Source of the DNA: Ochromonas danica
Lineage: Eukaryota > Sar > Chrysophyceae > Chromulinales > Chromulinaceae
Direction: 5' to 3'
Length of the DNA stretch: 64,000 nucleotides
NCBI GenBank assembly: GCA_015146655.1
Contig: VKHL01000097.1
Span: 42,855 to 106,854, forward strand
Of the stretch, positions 1 to 11,891 are shown one piece after another; the stretch's first letter is position 1; each line of letters opens with the position of its first letter. The position numbers and the translations under genes are program-made. The notes beneath the pieces are model-generated. The model worked only from the letters and a program-made list of their open reading frames with translations. It was not told the origin of the DNA and searched no databases.

Positions 1-3000
1 TTTGATGAGATTATCTTGCTTTGCGAAGGCCACGTTATTTACCATGGTCCACGCGAGCAAATTATGGGCTACTTTGAAGCCTTGGGATATGTTTGTCCTT
101 TGGATGTAGACGAAGCAGACTTCTTGCAGGAGTTGCCCACCCCTGAAGGAAGGAGATTCATTTCTCGCCCAGACACACCACATCGAGCTGAAGATCTCGC
201 AAAAGTGTGGAAAGAGTCCTCCATATACAAGCAAATGATAGCCGAAATGCGCTATCCCGTGAATGACGAAGAAAAGGGGAAAAGCGAAACCAGCGCTCAT
301 CGACTTTCCTTGAGCAACACAAAGACATGGTATGAAGATCAATTGGAAGAGTTTCCCGCAACGTTTTGGACTTATTTTCTGCTTTGTTTGGAGCAACATT
401 TCAGCGTCATTGTTCGAGACGCTCATTTTGCGAATGCTCGTATTGGTCAGAGCTTGATCGTTGGTGCAATCACTGGTTCTCTGTTCAACAATATTGGCAA
501 AGAGGAAACCACAACAATGAACGGCTTTCTGTTCAACACTGTGCTATTCGGAGCTTTGGGTAGCTTTGCGATGCTTCCTATAGTGTATGAGCAGAAGGCA
601 GTTTTCTACAAGCAGAAAGACGCTCTGTTCTATCCAACTGGTGCCTTCACTTTGGCCCAAACGATTGCCTTGATACCATTGCAGTTGTTGGAAACCATTC
701 TCTATGTCACCATTGTTTATTGGTCAGCAGGCCTGGCTAAACAAGAGAATGGCTCCCGCTTTTTGACGTTTATGGTGCTTTGCTTTGTTTTTGCAATGTG
801 TGTTTGTCAACTATTCCGCGCAATTGCCTCAGTTCTACCCGATATGCGTGCTGCATTGCCTGTTTCGGGTGTGATAGTAGTCATCATGGTGCTCTTCAGT
901 GGCTTCATCCAGCCAAAAACAGTCATTTCGGACGGCTGGATTTGGTTTTACTGGATGAACCCGATCTCCTGGGTGTTGAAGGCTGTGACGATTAACGAGT
1001 TTTCGGCTCCACGTTATGACTTCCTGACCTGTTTAAACACTGCTTGTACTCAATCTGAGCGATATGGTGATTTTGTCTTGAAGTCTTACGGCAATCCCAC
1101 CTCAATGAAATGGATTTGGTATTCATTTGCTGTGATAATTGCCGAGTACTTCTTCTTCCTCCTCCTGACTTATCTGGCTCAGAAGTACATCCATGTGGAA
1201 CCAACGCCACCACCGCCTGTGCGCTATGAGTTGGATGAACCTGTCTTCATCCAGCCTACTTCCAGCAAAGAGGTAGTTGTGGCGGATCCAAGAGTGGTGA
1301 AACCTGTGGGAGAGGAGAACAAGGGCAACGCAGAAGAAGACCAAGAAGATGTGGAGGCTCTCGCTCCTCGCCAACACTATGGTGCCGCAAACAAGAAGTT
1401 CGAGCAATTACCCTTCGAACAAATTTCGTTTGCCTTCCAAAATATCGGTTATACGGTCACATTGCCGAGTGGAGAGGATGTAGAGCTTCTGCAGGATGTG
1501 AACGGCTTCTTCGAACCCGCGAGCATCACTGCATTGATGGGTTCCTCTGGCGCAGGCAAAACCACTCTCCTCGATGTTCTAGCTGGCAGAAAGAATACAG
1601 GTGTGGTCCGCGGAGAAATGTTCTTGAATGGCTTACCGAAAGTGGACGCCTATTTCCGTCGTATCATGGGATATGTCGAGCAATTCGACACCTTACATGC
1701 TCGATCTACTCCTCGTGAGGCAATTCAATTCAACGCGGAGCTTCGTCTCGCTTCGGACATCACCACGTGAGCTTTTAAATTTTCATTCATGCCTATTGGG
1801 TTGCCAAATCTCACATCTATGTAATGCACCGTACAACAGGGAACAGAAGAACGTTTGGGTGGATTCTATCGTCTCGATGATGGATTTGGAACCCATTCAA
1901 AATGATCTGGTGAGTGGTTTATACGCTGTATCTTGGTGATCTAACTCTGATCAAATTGATCTGTATGTTCAACCCGATCAGATTGGTTTGTCTGGAGCGG
2001 GAGGCATGAGTTTCGAACAACGCAAGCGTGTTTCTATTGGTACAGAATTGGCTGCCAATCCTTCCATCCTCTTCCTTGATGAGCCGACCACAGGATTGGA
2101 CTCTCGTGCTGCTCAAGCTTTGGTGGTAAATATCCGGCGTATTGCAGCATCTGGTCGTTCAGTTGTCTGTACTATTCATCAACCGTCCACAGCCATTTTC
2201 AATTCCTTTGACAGTCTGCTGCTGTTAAAGAAGGGAGGCAGAACTGTTTTCTTCGGTCCTTTGGGGTATCGAGGCAAGGGGTTGGTGGACTTCTTCGAAG
2301 CCATTCCTGGGGTGTCTCCCATGCCTGTGCATATGAATCCCGCCACGTGGATGTTGGATGTGATTGGTGCTGGTACTTCTGCTCAAGCCAGTCAGGTGGA
2401 TATCGATTTTGTGAGCAATTACAACTCGTCTACTCTGTGTGATGTCAGCAAGCTCAAGCTAGAGACCCTCACTCGTCCTAACAGTGCTTCGAAGAGACTC
2501 ACGGATGATGAGATTCAAGTGTTGCAAGCGGATGTATATCGCACTTCTTACCACAAGCAATTCTATCTGCTGTACAAGCGCTACTTGGTCTCTTATTGGC
2601 GTTCTCCAAGCTACAGCGTGATGAGACATGTGACCAACATTGTGATCGCTTTGATTTTCGCTTCTGCCTTTCCCTTCCAAACCTACAATGATTATATCAA
2701 AACAACTTCTCGCGCTGCAGTCATCTATATCACTGCTTTCTTTTGTGGAGTCATGGCCATGAATTTGTCTATTCCAATCACTGCAAGTGATCGCCCTGTC
2801 TACTACCACGAGCAACAAGCTCGCATGTATAGCACCTTCTTGTATACTCTGGCACAGCTGCTCACCGAGATTCCCTACCTTCTCATCGGAGCGATTTCCT
2901 TCAGCTTGCCGTTCTTTTATATTGTTGGTCTGAACAATGTGGGTGCAGTGACTCAAAAGTTCTTCTGGTTCTGGATGTTTAACTTTTTGTTGGAAGCCAC

Positions 3001-3464
3001 GATGTTGTTCTTGGGTGTGTTCTTTGTTTACTTGGCCCCTGATGAGGCAACAACTCATGTGTTCACGGGCTTAACCAATACTTTGCTGGGTCTTTTCTGC
3101 GGATTCTTGATTGCTGAACAAAACTTCCCGCCTTTCTGGAAGTTCATGTATTGGCTGGATCCTTTACATTATGCTCTGGAAGGACTCTTTGTCTCCATGT
3201 TCCACGAAGATACCACCAAGATTAAGTTGATGAATGGTGACATCACCACTGCTGAGAAATATGTTCGTCATGATTTGTTCACCACCTGGATGTATGGCCA
3301 TGTCGGTTATGATGCAATGGCCTTGGCGTTGTTCGCGGGTGGCGCAGTGTAAGTGTTTCCCTTCCTTCTTCATGATCAGCAAACCTTCTTTACCGTGCTT
3401 TCATATTCACAATAGGGTTGGAAGCTACTTGTGTTTGGCGTATTTGAACCACGATAAGCGATAG
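1..3464 (+). CDS. PDR-type ABCG transporter, copy 1 (5' end outside window)
   Basis: Predicted exons are <1-1766, 1840-1909, 1982-3348 and 3416-3464, with three GT-AG introns of 67-73 bp. The visible part starts just after the first ATP-binding domain. It holds the first membrane domain, a cytosolic linker, the second nucleotide-binding domain and the second membrane domain. NBD2 has Walker A GSSGAGKT, the linker motif MSFEQRKR and Walker B LFLDEPTTGLDS. Full-size PDR/ABCG proteins are plasma-membrane exporters of lipids and hydrophobic drugs in fungi, plants and oomycetes; the substrate here cannot be inferred. The gene is followed in the same orientation by a second copy that is identical over this whole stretch, introns included, except for one divergent patch in the first membrane domain. 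The stop is TAG after the residues NHDKR. Confidence 0.93.
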
Positions 3465-3658
3465 GAACAACACGAATAACCGGATGGTGTTCCGATTGGA
3501 GACAGCTAACCGTCTGAAATGATTGGACGGTGGTCAAGCATATCGAAGAATGAGAATAGTCCTAACGAGAGTTGCAATGTTTTTGTTGTTTGCCAGTTTT
3601 GCTTAGTATTCGTTGACCTTAGGGAGTCAGTTGAAATTGTAAATTAGTTGTAACTCGC
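1..3658 (+). repeat. Direct repeat, copy 1 of the transporter duplication
   Basis: Bases 1-3658 match 5750-9407 at a constant offset of 5749 bp. The match covers exons, all three introns and about 194 bp beyond the stop codon. By eye the only differences lie between about 773 and 988 (about 23 substitutions, no indels). The left end of the repeat lies outside the window. Confidence 0.95.
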
Positions 3659-4592
3659 AGATCTTTTTTGTGATGAAAATTTCCCTTTTCCTTACTCTTG
3701 TTTGCTCCATACAGAGATTTTATCCGTCAGCAGACATCACATGCTCGGAACATTCAACATATTGTAAATAATGTACATATTCAACATTAGACAACGCCGC
3801 GAAAAAACTGCCACTTCAGGCGGGGAAAGCGAAATTGCGTGAAAACGTTTATTGTCGATAACTTTTGATGTAATTAACTTTATGCAATAATTTCAATTGT
3901 ATTTGATTCAGTATTTAATTGATTCAGTATTTAGTATAGGAACTGACATTTCCTCGTCGATCGATCCTCTTCAGACAATTGCTCGATATTCTATGAGGCA
4001 TGGCTGCAATCCTTTTTAACCAGAGATAAAGCATGACTAGTGCTACGAATAGACGCAGTTTGACGATTCATTGTTGACTGTGTCTTGCTATATCTCAGTT
4101 TTTGACGAATTTCAAAAAACGTTTTCAGATTTCATTTTTGAGGCTTCAATTGCAGATATTGCACGGCAAATGCCGTTTCTCTGTTTTCTATAACCATTCA
4201 AATATATGATCAAACTTTCAGTGAATTTAATGAAGTAGTCATTGAGAATTCTTCGGAAATGGCGAAAATGAAAAATGCCGCAGTTTCGCTTTCCCCGCCT
4301 GCTTTTCGGTTTTTGACCATTTTGACGCGCCGTTTTCGTGTGACTGGGACTATTTAACTTAACACTACACACCGGTCTGGTCTTCGCGGCTTCTCTCTCC
4401 TGACCCTTTGTCGCCACACTCCTGGTAGAATGCTCACATATGAAGAGAAAATGCAGATCGTTGGCCATTCATTATCTAATACCACCACTCCCTGCCCACC
4501 AAGCTCCACGAATAGTGACTTCTTTGGGTGGAAACCAAGTAAAAACAAGAAAAGTTCCATAGATCGCAAATCACACCGACAAAAATCGGAAA
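3465..4592. other. Spacer between the two ABC transporter genes
   Basis: No credible gene is seen in these 1.1 kb. The first 194 bp belong to the duplicated 3' flank; the remaining 934 bp are AT-rich and absent downstream of copy 2. This part must contain the promoter of the second transporter. It also holds an 18-bp perfect inverted repeat, listed separately. Confidence 0.7.
3817..4301. repeat. 18-bp perfect inverted repeat in the transporter spacer
   Basis: CAGGCGGGGAAAGCGAAA at 3817-3834 reappears as its exact reverse complement at 4284-4301. Similarity continues a few bases past each arm. The arms are GC-rich inside an AT-rich spacer and lie about 450 bp apart. It could be the ends of a decayed foldback or MITE-like element, or a pair of oppositely oriented protein-binding sites. 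No target-site duplication was identified. Confidence 0.6.
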
Positions 4593-7500
4593 ATGTCTTC
4601 TGCCACCTCGACAAGCGAAGCTGAAGATGCGAGAAAAAGCTTCTCTGCAGTCTCCTACAGCGCCATCTCCAATCAAGAGGTTCAGGCCGTCTTGACCAAG
4701 GAGTTGAGCGACACGAGGAAGTATGTGGAGGAGCTGGAGGGTGAGTTGAAAGAGCATGGCCTGGAGTTGCCCATCAAGTTCCAATCCTCCCTGTCCTCTG
4801 TGACTTTGCACGAAGTCGCGAAGGCCAAAGCGATTCTGGAAGATGGCAACATCGATGAAATCCGTCAGATCATGCAGAGAAGCAAAAGACTGTGTCGCGA
4901 GCAGGACATCTCGATCGAGTACCATAACCTCAACTTCTACACCAAGGTCGAAGCAGAGCGAGAGATCTCTACGGTGTACACCTGGTTCCGCAGCTTATTG
5001 ATGTTCTGGTCGCCTCGGCCTCGGAAGAGAGTCGACATCTTGGCCAATGTCTCTGGCCGCATCTTGCCACGAAAGATGACTTTGCTGATTGGTCCCCCAG
5101 GCTCTGGCAAATCAGGTATTGAAGCTTTCTGCATTGCTTGCTGGTCCATTTGTGTTTATATTGTTGTGTTTATTGTGTGTTGCTTGCAGTGCTTTTAAAG
5201 GCGTTGGCTGGGCGATTGCGTGCGGCGGGCAACGCCAAGTTTAGCGGAGACGTCTTCTACGATGGAGACAACATTAAGTCAGGCAAATTCTTGTTGCCCA
5301 AAGTTGCAGACTATATCGAGCAAGGCGATACTCATCAACCTGTGCTAACTGTCGAAGAGACTTTGAAGTTTGCATGGACATGTACCTCTGGAGGTCATCA
5401 CAGCTATGGCCGAGCAAAAGATGAGGAGACGGGAGCGATTTTGAATCAAGATGATGACACCTTTGCTGTGGTGCAGAATGTGCTGACAGGTTTGGGTTTG
5501 AAGGGGTGCAAGGACACTTATGTGGGTAATGCTCACATTCGCGGTGTTTCTGGAGGACAGAAGCGTCGCGTGACTATTGGAGAGATGGCAGTCTGTCCTC
5601 GTCCTGTCAAGATGATGGACTGTATCTCCAATGGCCTCGATACCGCCACCACCTTCGACATTATCCAAGCCATTCGTGTTATTAATGAAGGATTGGGACA
5701 GACTTCAATGATCTCTCTGCTTCAGCCTCCTCCTGATGTGTACAACTTGTTTGATGAGATTATCTTGCTTTGCGAAGGCCACGTTATTTACCATGGTCCA
5801 CGCGAGCAAATTATGGGCTACTTTGAAGCCTTGGGATATGTTTGTCCTTTGGATGTAGACGAAGCAGACTTCTTGCAGGAGTTGCCCACCCCTGAAGGAA
5901 GGAGATTCATTTCTCGCCCAGACACACCACATCGAGCTGAAGATCTCGCAAAAGTGTGGAAAGAGTCCTCCATATACAAGCAAATGATAGCCGAAATGCG
6001 CTATCCCGTGAATGACGAAGAAAAGGGGAAAAGCGAAACCAGCGCTCATCGACTTTCCTTGAGCAACACAAAGACATGGTATGAAGATCAATTGGAAGAG
6101 TTTCCCGCAACGTTTTGGACTTATTTTCTGCTTTGTTTGGAGCAACATTTCAGCGTCATTGTTCGAGACGCTCATTTTGCGAATGCTCGTATTGGTCAGA
6201 GCTTGATCGTTGGTGCAATCACTGGTTCTCTGTTCAACAATATTGGCAAAGAGGAAACCACAACAATGAACGGCTTTCTGTTCAACACTGTGCTATTCGG
6301 AGCTTTGGGTAGCTTTGCGATGCTTCCTATAGTGTATGAGCAGAAGGCAGTTTTCTACAAGCAGAAAGACGCTCTGTTCTATCCAACTGGTGCCTTCACT
6401 TTGGCCCAAACGATTGCCTTGATACCATTGCAGTTGTTGGAAACCATTCTCTATGTCACCATTGTTTATTGGTCAGCAGGCCTGGCTAAACAAGAGAATG
6501 GCTCCCGCTTTTTGACGTTTATCGTCATTTGTATTGCCTTCTCGATGTGTACTTGCCAGCTGTTCCGCACAATTGCTTCAGTTCTACCCGATATGCGTGC
6601 TGCATTGCCTGTCGCAGGTGTGATAGTAGTCATTATGGTGCTCTTCAGTGGCTTCATCCAGCCAAAATCAGTCATTTCGGACGGCTGGATTTGGTTTTAC
6701 TGGATGAACCCGATCTCCTGGGTGTTGAAGGCTGTGGCGATTAACGAGTTTTCGGCTCCACGTTATGACTTCCTGACCTGTTTAAACACTGCTTGTACTC
6801 AATCTGAGCGATATGGTGATTTTGTCTTGAAGTCTTACGGCAATCCCACCTCAATGAAATGGATTTGGTATTCATTTGCTGTGATAATTGCCGAGTACTT
6901 CTTCTTCCTCCTCCTGACTTATCTGGCTCAGAAGTACATCCATGTGGAACCAACGCCACCACCGCCTGTGCGCTATGAGTTGGATGAACCTGTCTTCATC
7001 CAGCCTACTTCCAGCAAAGAGGTAGTTGTGGCGGATCCAAGAGTGGTGAAACCTGTGGGAGAGGAGAACAAGGGCAACGCAGAAGAAGACCAAGAAGATG
7101 TGGAGGCTCTCGCTCCTCGCCAACACTATGGTGCCGCAAACAAGAAGTTCGAGCAATTACCCTTCGAACAAATTTCGTTTGCCTTCCAAAATATCGGTTA
7201 TACGGTCACATTGCCGAGTGGAGAGGATGTAGAGCTTCTGCAGGATGTGAACGGCTTCTTCGAACCCGCGAGCATCACTGCATTGATGGGTTCCTCTGGC
7301 GCAGGCAAAACCACTCTCCTCGATGTTCTAGCTGGCAGAAAGAATACAGGTGTGGTCCGCGGAGAAATGTTCTTGAATGGCTTACCGAAAGTGGACGCCT
7401 ATTTCCGTCGTATCATGGGATATGTCGAGCAATTCGACACCTTACATGCTCGATCTACTCCTCGTGAGGCAATTCAATTCAACGCGGAGCTTCGTCTCGC

Positions 7501-9213
7501 TTCGGACATCACCACGTGAGCTTTTAAATTTTCATTCATGCCTATTGGGTTGCCAAATCTCACATCTATGTAATGCACCGTACAACAGGGAACAGAAGAA
7601 CGTTTGGGTGGATTCTATCGTCTCGATGATGGATTTGGAACCCATTCAAAATGATCTGGTGAGTGGTTTATACGCTGTATCTTGGTGATCTAACTCTGAT
7701 CAAATTGATCTGTATGTTCAACCCGATCAGATTGGTTTGTCTGGAGCGGGAGGCATGAGTTTCGAACAACGCAAGCGTGTTTCTATTGGTACAGAATTGG
7801 CTGCCAATCCTTCCATCCTCTTCCTTGATGAGCCGACCACAGGATTGGACTCTCGTGCTGCTCAAGCTTTGGTGGTAAATATCCGGCGTATTGCAGCATC
7901 TGGTCGTTCAGTTGTCTGTACTATTCATCAACCGTCCACAGCCATTTTCAATTCCTTTGACAGTCTGCTGCTGTTAAAGAAGGGAGGCAGAACTGTTTTC
8001 TTCGGTCCTTTGGGGTATCGAGGCAAGGGGTTGGTGGACTTCTTCGAAGCCATTCCTGGGGTGTCTCCCATGCCTGTGCATATGAATCCCGCCACGTGGA
8101 TGTTGGATGTGATTGGTGCTGGTACTTCTGCTCAAGCCAGTCAGGTGGATATCGATTTTGTGAGCAATTACAACTCGTCTACTCTGTGTGATGTCAGCAA
8201 GCTCAAGCTAGAGACCCTCACTCGTCCTAACAGTGCTTCGAAGAGACTCACGGATGATGAGATTCAAGTGTTGCAAGCGGATGTATATCGCACTTCTTAC
8301 CACAAGCAATTCTATCTGCTGTACAAGCGCTACTTGGTCTCTTATTGGCGTTCTCCAAGCTACAGCGTGATGAGACATGTGACCAACATTGTGATCGCTT
8401 TGATTTTCGCTTCTGCCTTTCCCTTCCAAACCTACAATGATTATATCAAAACAACTTCTCGCGCTGCAGTCATCTATATCACTGCTTTCTTTTGTGGAGT
8501 CATGGCCATGAATTTGTCTATTCCAATCACTGCAAGTGATCGCCCTGTCTACTACCACGAGCAACAAGCTCGCATGTATAGCACCTTCTTGTATACTCTG
8601 GCACAGCTGCTCACCGAGATTCCCTACCTTCTCATCGGAGCGATTTCCTTCAGCTTGCCGTTCTTTTATATTGTTGGTCTGAACAATGTGGGTGCAGTGA
8701 CTCAAAAGTTCTTCTGGTTCTGGATGTTTAACTTTTTGTTGGAAGCCACGATGTTGTTCTTGGGTGTGTTCTTTGTTTACTTGGCCCCTGATGAGGCAAC
8801 AACTCATGTGTTCACGGGCTTAACCAATACTTTGCTGGGTCTTTTCTGCGGATTCTTGATTGCTGAACAAAACTTCCCGCCTTTCTGGAAGTTCATGTAT
8901 TGGCTGGATCCTTTACATTATGCTCTGGAAGGACTCTTTGTCTCCATGTTCCACGAAGATACCACCAAGATTAAGTTGATGAATGGTGACATCACCACTG
9001 CTGAGAAATATGTTCGTCATGATTTGTTCACCACCTGGATGTATGGCCATGTCGGTTATGATGCAATGGCCTTGGCGTTGTTCGCGGGTGGCGCAGTGTA
9101 AGTGTTTCCCTTCCTTCTTCATGATCAGCAAACCTTCTTTACCGTGCTTTCATATTCACAATAGGGTTGGAAGCTACTTGTGTTTGGCGTATTTGAACCA
9201 CGATAAGCGATAG
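4593..9213 (+). CDS. PDR-type ABCG transporter, copy 2 (complete)
   Basis: Five exons (4593-5115, 5190-7515, 7589-7658, 7731-9097, 9165-9213) give 1444 residues, the normal size for a full PDR protein with NBD-TMD-NBD-TMD order. NBD1 has an intact Walker A (GPPGSGKS, about residues 167-174; the first intron falls directly after it) and signature VSGGQKRR near 293. Its Walker B reads KMMDCISNGLD near 315, so the usual catalytic glutamate is a cysteine. NBD2 is complete: GSSGAGKT near 874 and LFLDEPTTGLDS near 1005. Membrane domains span about 480-755 and 1160-1430. The role is probably ATP-driven export at the plasma membrane, with NBD2 doing most of the hydrolysis, as in other asymmetric PDR proteins. 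The start is the first ATG in frame with a typical soluble N-terminus; substrate unknown. Confidence 0.95.
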
Positions 9214-9407
9214 GAACAACACGAATAACCGGATGGTGTTCCGATTGGAGACAGCTAACCGTCTGAAATGATTGGACGGTGGTCAAGCATATCGAAGAAT
9301 GAGAATAGTCCTAACGAGAGTTGCAATGTTTTTGTTGTTTGCCAGTTTTGCTTAGTATTCGTTGACCTTAGGGAGTCAGTTGAAATTGTAAATTAGTTGT
9401 AACTCGC
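5750..9407 (+). repeat. Direct repeat, copy 2 of the transporter duplication
   Basis: This is the second member of the pair described at 1-3658. Identity stops abruptly at 9407: copy 1 continues AGATC and copy 2 continues TGGCC. The patch that differs between the copies is at about 6522-6737. Confidence 0.95.
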
Positions 9408-9550
9408 TGGCCTTGTTTGTGGCTGTTGTTTGCTCTGTTCGACATCAAAATAGTCAACAAGCAGCATTGGCTCACTCCAACACGATGATAATGGATGATA
9501 GCTAGCCATAACAGAGGCATTGACACTGTGTGCCTGCTGGTTCTCGTCAA

Positions 9551-11344
9551 TCAAGAGGTAGAGGTTGTGCCCGTCTGTTGCAGTCGTCTGCGCAAATTGT
9601 CTCTCTCTTGGGCTAGTTTGAGGAACGAGAAGACTGCGTGCGGGTGGCTGGGCGCGAGGTCCAGCGCGGTCTCGCCGTGGGCGTTGCAGATGTCCACCGC
9701 CGTCTCTCTCTCCCCGCAGAGCATCGCCACGATCTCCTCGTCTCCTAAGCGACTGGCGTAGTGCAAAGCAGTGTTGCCATAGTTATCCTTCGCGTTAACA
9801 TCCAGCCAGCTGTTCTTCCTTCGAATGGTTTTCATCTGATTAGTTTGCTTCTGATTCTGTTGCGTCACGTCATCTTTGTCAGACTCTTCGTAATGGAAGT
9901 AGTGCAGCAATAGATAAACTGCTTGGCGATGCTTCTTGATGACTCCGATGTGCAGGGGAGTGTATCCCGTGTCCTTCTGGGGAATGTTTGGGTTTATCTG
10001 CAAGTCGCCGAGGCGGTGCAGCGTGGGGAGATCATTCAACGCCACGGCGGCATAGAGAGCAGTCACGGCCAAGTCCGCCTCTGGCAAGCCGTGACGATAG
10101 CCCGCGACTCGCTTGAGATCTCCGGCGGCGACGGCGGCGCGCTCGCTCAACGCCCTGCGCAGGCACTGGCCGTCCACACAGCGACCCAGCAGGATGTGCT
10201 GCGAGACGTCGCATCCCTGGCCCAGGCAGCCCGCCTCGCAAAGGTCTTGGGCAGTCCAATCGTGAAGTCCATGTGTCACTTTGTTTGCGTGGCTGCTGGC
10301 GGTGGGGTTGGAGGAGGAGGAGGAGGAGGAGGGCTGCAGAGGAGGTAGTCGAGCCTCGAAGAGACGCGTTTGGTCATACGCCCCGGGCCCTGGCGTTGCG
10401 TTGAGGCCGTTAGATTCCTTTTCCTCCTCGAGGCGAGGAGCGTGTGCGAAGCGAAAGCCTTGGCGGCCAGCGATGACTGACGGCCTCGTGGCCTCGACTG
10501 CGGGGCTTGACCTCGACGAGCGCGGCGCCGCTGGACCTGCTGGACCTGCTGCAGCTGCCCGCTCGAACCTCTTGGCGCTGCTGGCAAAGGCCACGAGTCC
10601 TCCAGACCCCACAGCGGCTGGCGAAGGGTCGAAGGCGGAGGGCAGCGGCGGGATGTCGCAGGACTGCGTGACTGCTCGCTGCCGCCCCAACAAGCGACTG
10701 CTTTGAGAGAAGGAACAGCCTGGACCACCACCCCCACTACCCCCAATAGCAACAGACTTGGCGGGGAAGACTTTGTTGAAGGAAGAGTCCATCGCCGCCT
10801 CGTCTGCGGGCTGCACGCCAAGAGAATCTCTCATGAGGACACGCGGCGCGGCGCCTTCGCCCAGCAGATCCAAGCCGAAGAACAGCTTCCCGCGACTACC
10901 TCCTCCTCCTCCTCCTCCTGCTGCTCCTCCTCCTCCTCCTCCTCCTCGCTGCTTCTGCTTCTGTCTCTTGGGGCTGGACTTCCTCAGTCTCTCCTCCTCC
11001 TCCTCCTCTAGCCGCAGCAGCTCCTCCTGGCTGATGCGGTCCAGCAAGGTCTTCTCCTTGTGCCAGTGCTTCCAATAGGCCGCGCGGAACTTCTGCCGGC
11101 GAATGGACGGCCCGCCCAGTCTGTCTCTTCGCTGCCGGTCCGCAGAGGCGATGGCCAGCGACTGCGTGACGATGGCGTCCTGGCGGCGGCTGTCGAAGTC
11201 TCTGTGGAAGATGTCGTGCCTCAGGCCCTTCACCTCCCGCACTAGCAGACTGTGAAGCCTCGAGGCGGAGGCCTCCAGAGAACGAGTCAGCTGCAACTGC
11301 TTCTCCTCGCTCTCCTCGTACAAGGCATTGATCGCCTCCATCAC
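9551..11344 (-). CDS. Ankyrin-repeat protein with SHIPPO (PGPGAY) motif
   Basis: A single-exon gene of 597 residues, with a helical, charged N-terminus (about 1-130, coiled-coil-like, ending in a run of glutamates). Then come glycine tracts encoded by GGA/CTCC-type repeats (about 134-155), a serine/proline-rich middle, the motif TPGPGAYDQ near 316-325, and ankyrin-type repeats from about 410 to 580 (TPLHIGVI, NTALHYASRLGDEEIV, ETALDLA). The PGPGAY pattern is typical of SHIPPO/STPGR proteins that line or bind flagellar microtubules, so a cytoskeletal or axonemal role is plausible. Only one clear copy of that motif is seen, which weakens the case. The start could be either of the first two methionines. 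The gene converges on the downstream end of transporter copy 2, about 340 bp away. Confidence 0.8.
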   Translation of the reverse strand: MMEAINALYEESEEKQLQLTRSLEASASRLHSLLVREVKGLRHDIFHRDFDSRRQDAIVTQSLAIASADRQRRDRLGGPSIRRQKFRAAYWKHWHKEKTLLDRISQEELLRLEEEEEERLRKSSPKRQKQKQRGGGGGGGAAGGGGGGGSRGKLFFGLDLLGEGAAPRVLMRDSLGVQPADEAAMDSSFNKVFPAKSVAIGGSGGGGPGCSFSQSSRLLGRQRAVTQSCDIPPLPSAFDPSPAAVGSGGLVAFASSAKRFERAAAAGPAGPAAPRSSRSSPAVEATRPSVIAGRQGFRFAHAPRLEEEKESNGLNATPGPGAYDQTRLFEARLPPLQPSSSSSSSNPTASSHANKVTHGLHDWTAQDLCEAGCLGQGCDVSQHILLGRCVDGQCLRRALSERAAVAAGDLKRVAGYRHGLPEADLAVTALYAAVALNDLPTLHRLGDLQINPNIPQKDTGYTPLHIGVIKKHRQAVYLLLHYFHYEESDKDDVTQQNQKQTNQMKTIRRKNSWLDVNAKDNYGNTALHYASRLGDEEIVAMLCGERETAVDICNAHGETALDLAPSHPHAVFSFLKLAQERDNLRRRLQQTGTTSTS

Positions 11345-11891
11345 TACAACGTACTACTAGGCTACTACTACTACCTCTAGAGGGTACAGTATTGTAGAGG
11401 GTACAGTAACAGTGGCAAGTTACAGTGTTAACTATTATTACGAGGCGCTGGCCTCTATGAAACGGTCAACTCAGCACCACTACTGTTCACTACCGGTATG
11501 ATAACAATAAATACAATAACAATGATAATAGAAGAGTAGATACCAACAGAGAACCCTAGATGAGCTCTTATTGACGCTGACAAACTATTAATTAACTTGA
11601 TTAATTAATGACTTCATTCTAGACTCTAGACTCGACCTAGAAAGCCAGACATCTAGACATCTAGAAATCTGGAATTATGTAAATACATAACTCCACGAGA
11701 ACCGCGTAGTGTGGGTCGTAGGCTACACTTCTTGCACACATATCGTATGTGACACGCTACTTCACTAAACCTAGAGGGGACTCTCATAAATAACTGTTAA
11801 CAGCAATCTCTAGCCTCAGAGAACAGATCACAATAATAACTGTACAATACAATGTAGTGCAATGTAGTGGTAGTAGTCTCGCTATACTGTG
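11345..11891. other. Intergenic region, no gene seen
   Basis: This is an AT-rich 547-bp stretch with short CTAGA-type repeats and no open frame that looks coding. It lies upstream of the ankyrin/SHIPPO gene and downstream of the unrecognised minus-strand gene, so it should hold the promoter of the first and the terminator of the second. Confidence 0.6.

Noticed and set aside
2459-3058. 199-codon open frame antisense to the ABC transporter (repeated at 8208-8807)
   Set aside because: It lies opposite conserved coding sequence, is exactly duplicated with it and has no domain-like pattern; it is a shadow of codon bias.
1-9407. Reading the transporter repeat as a long-terminal-repeat element
   Set aside because: The repeated unit is the gene itself with introns and 3' flank, and there are no retroelement genes or primer-binding signals.
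10276-11078. Several proline-, serine- or leucine-run frames in the GGA/CTCC-rich stretch
   Set aside because: They arise from trinucleotide repeats within the ankyrin/SHIPPO gene and have no independent features.
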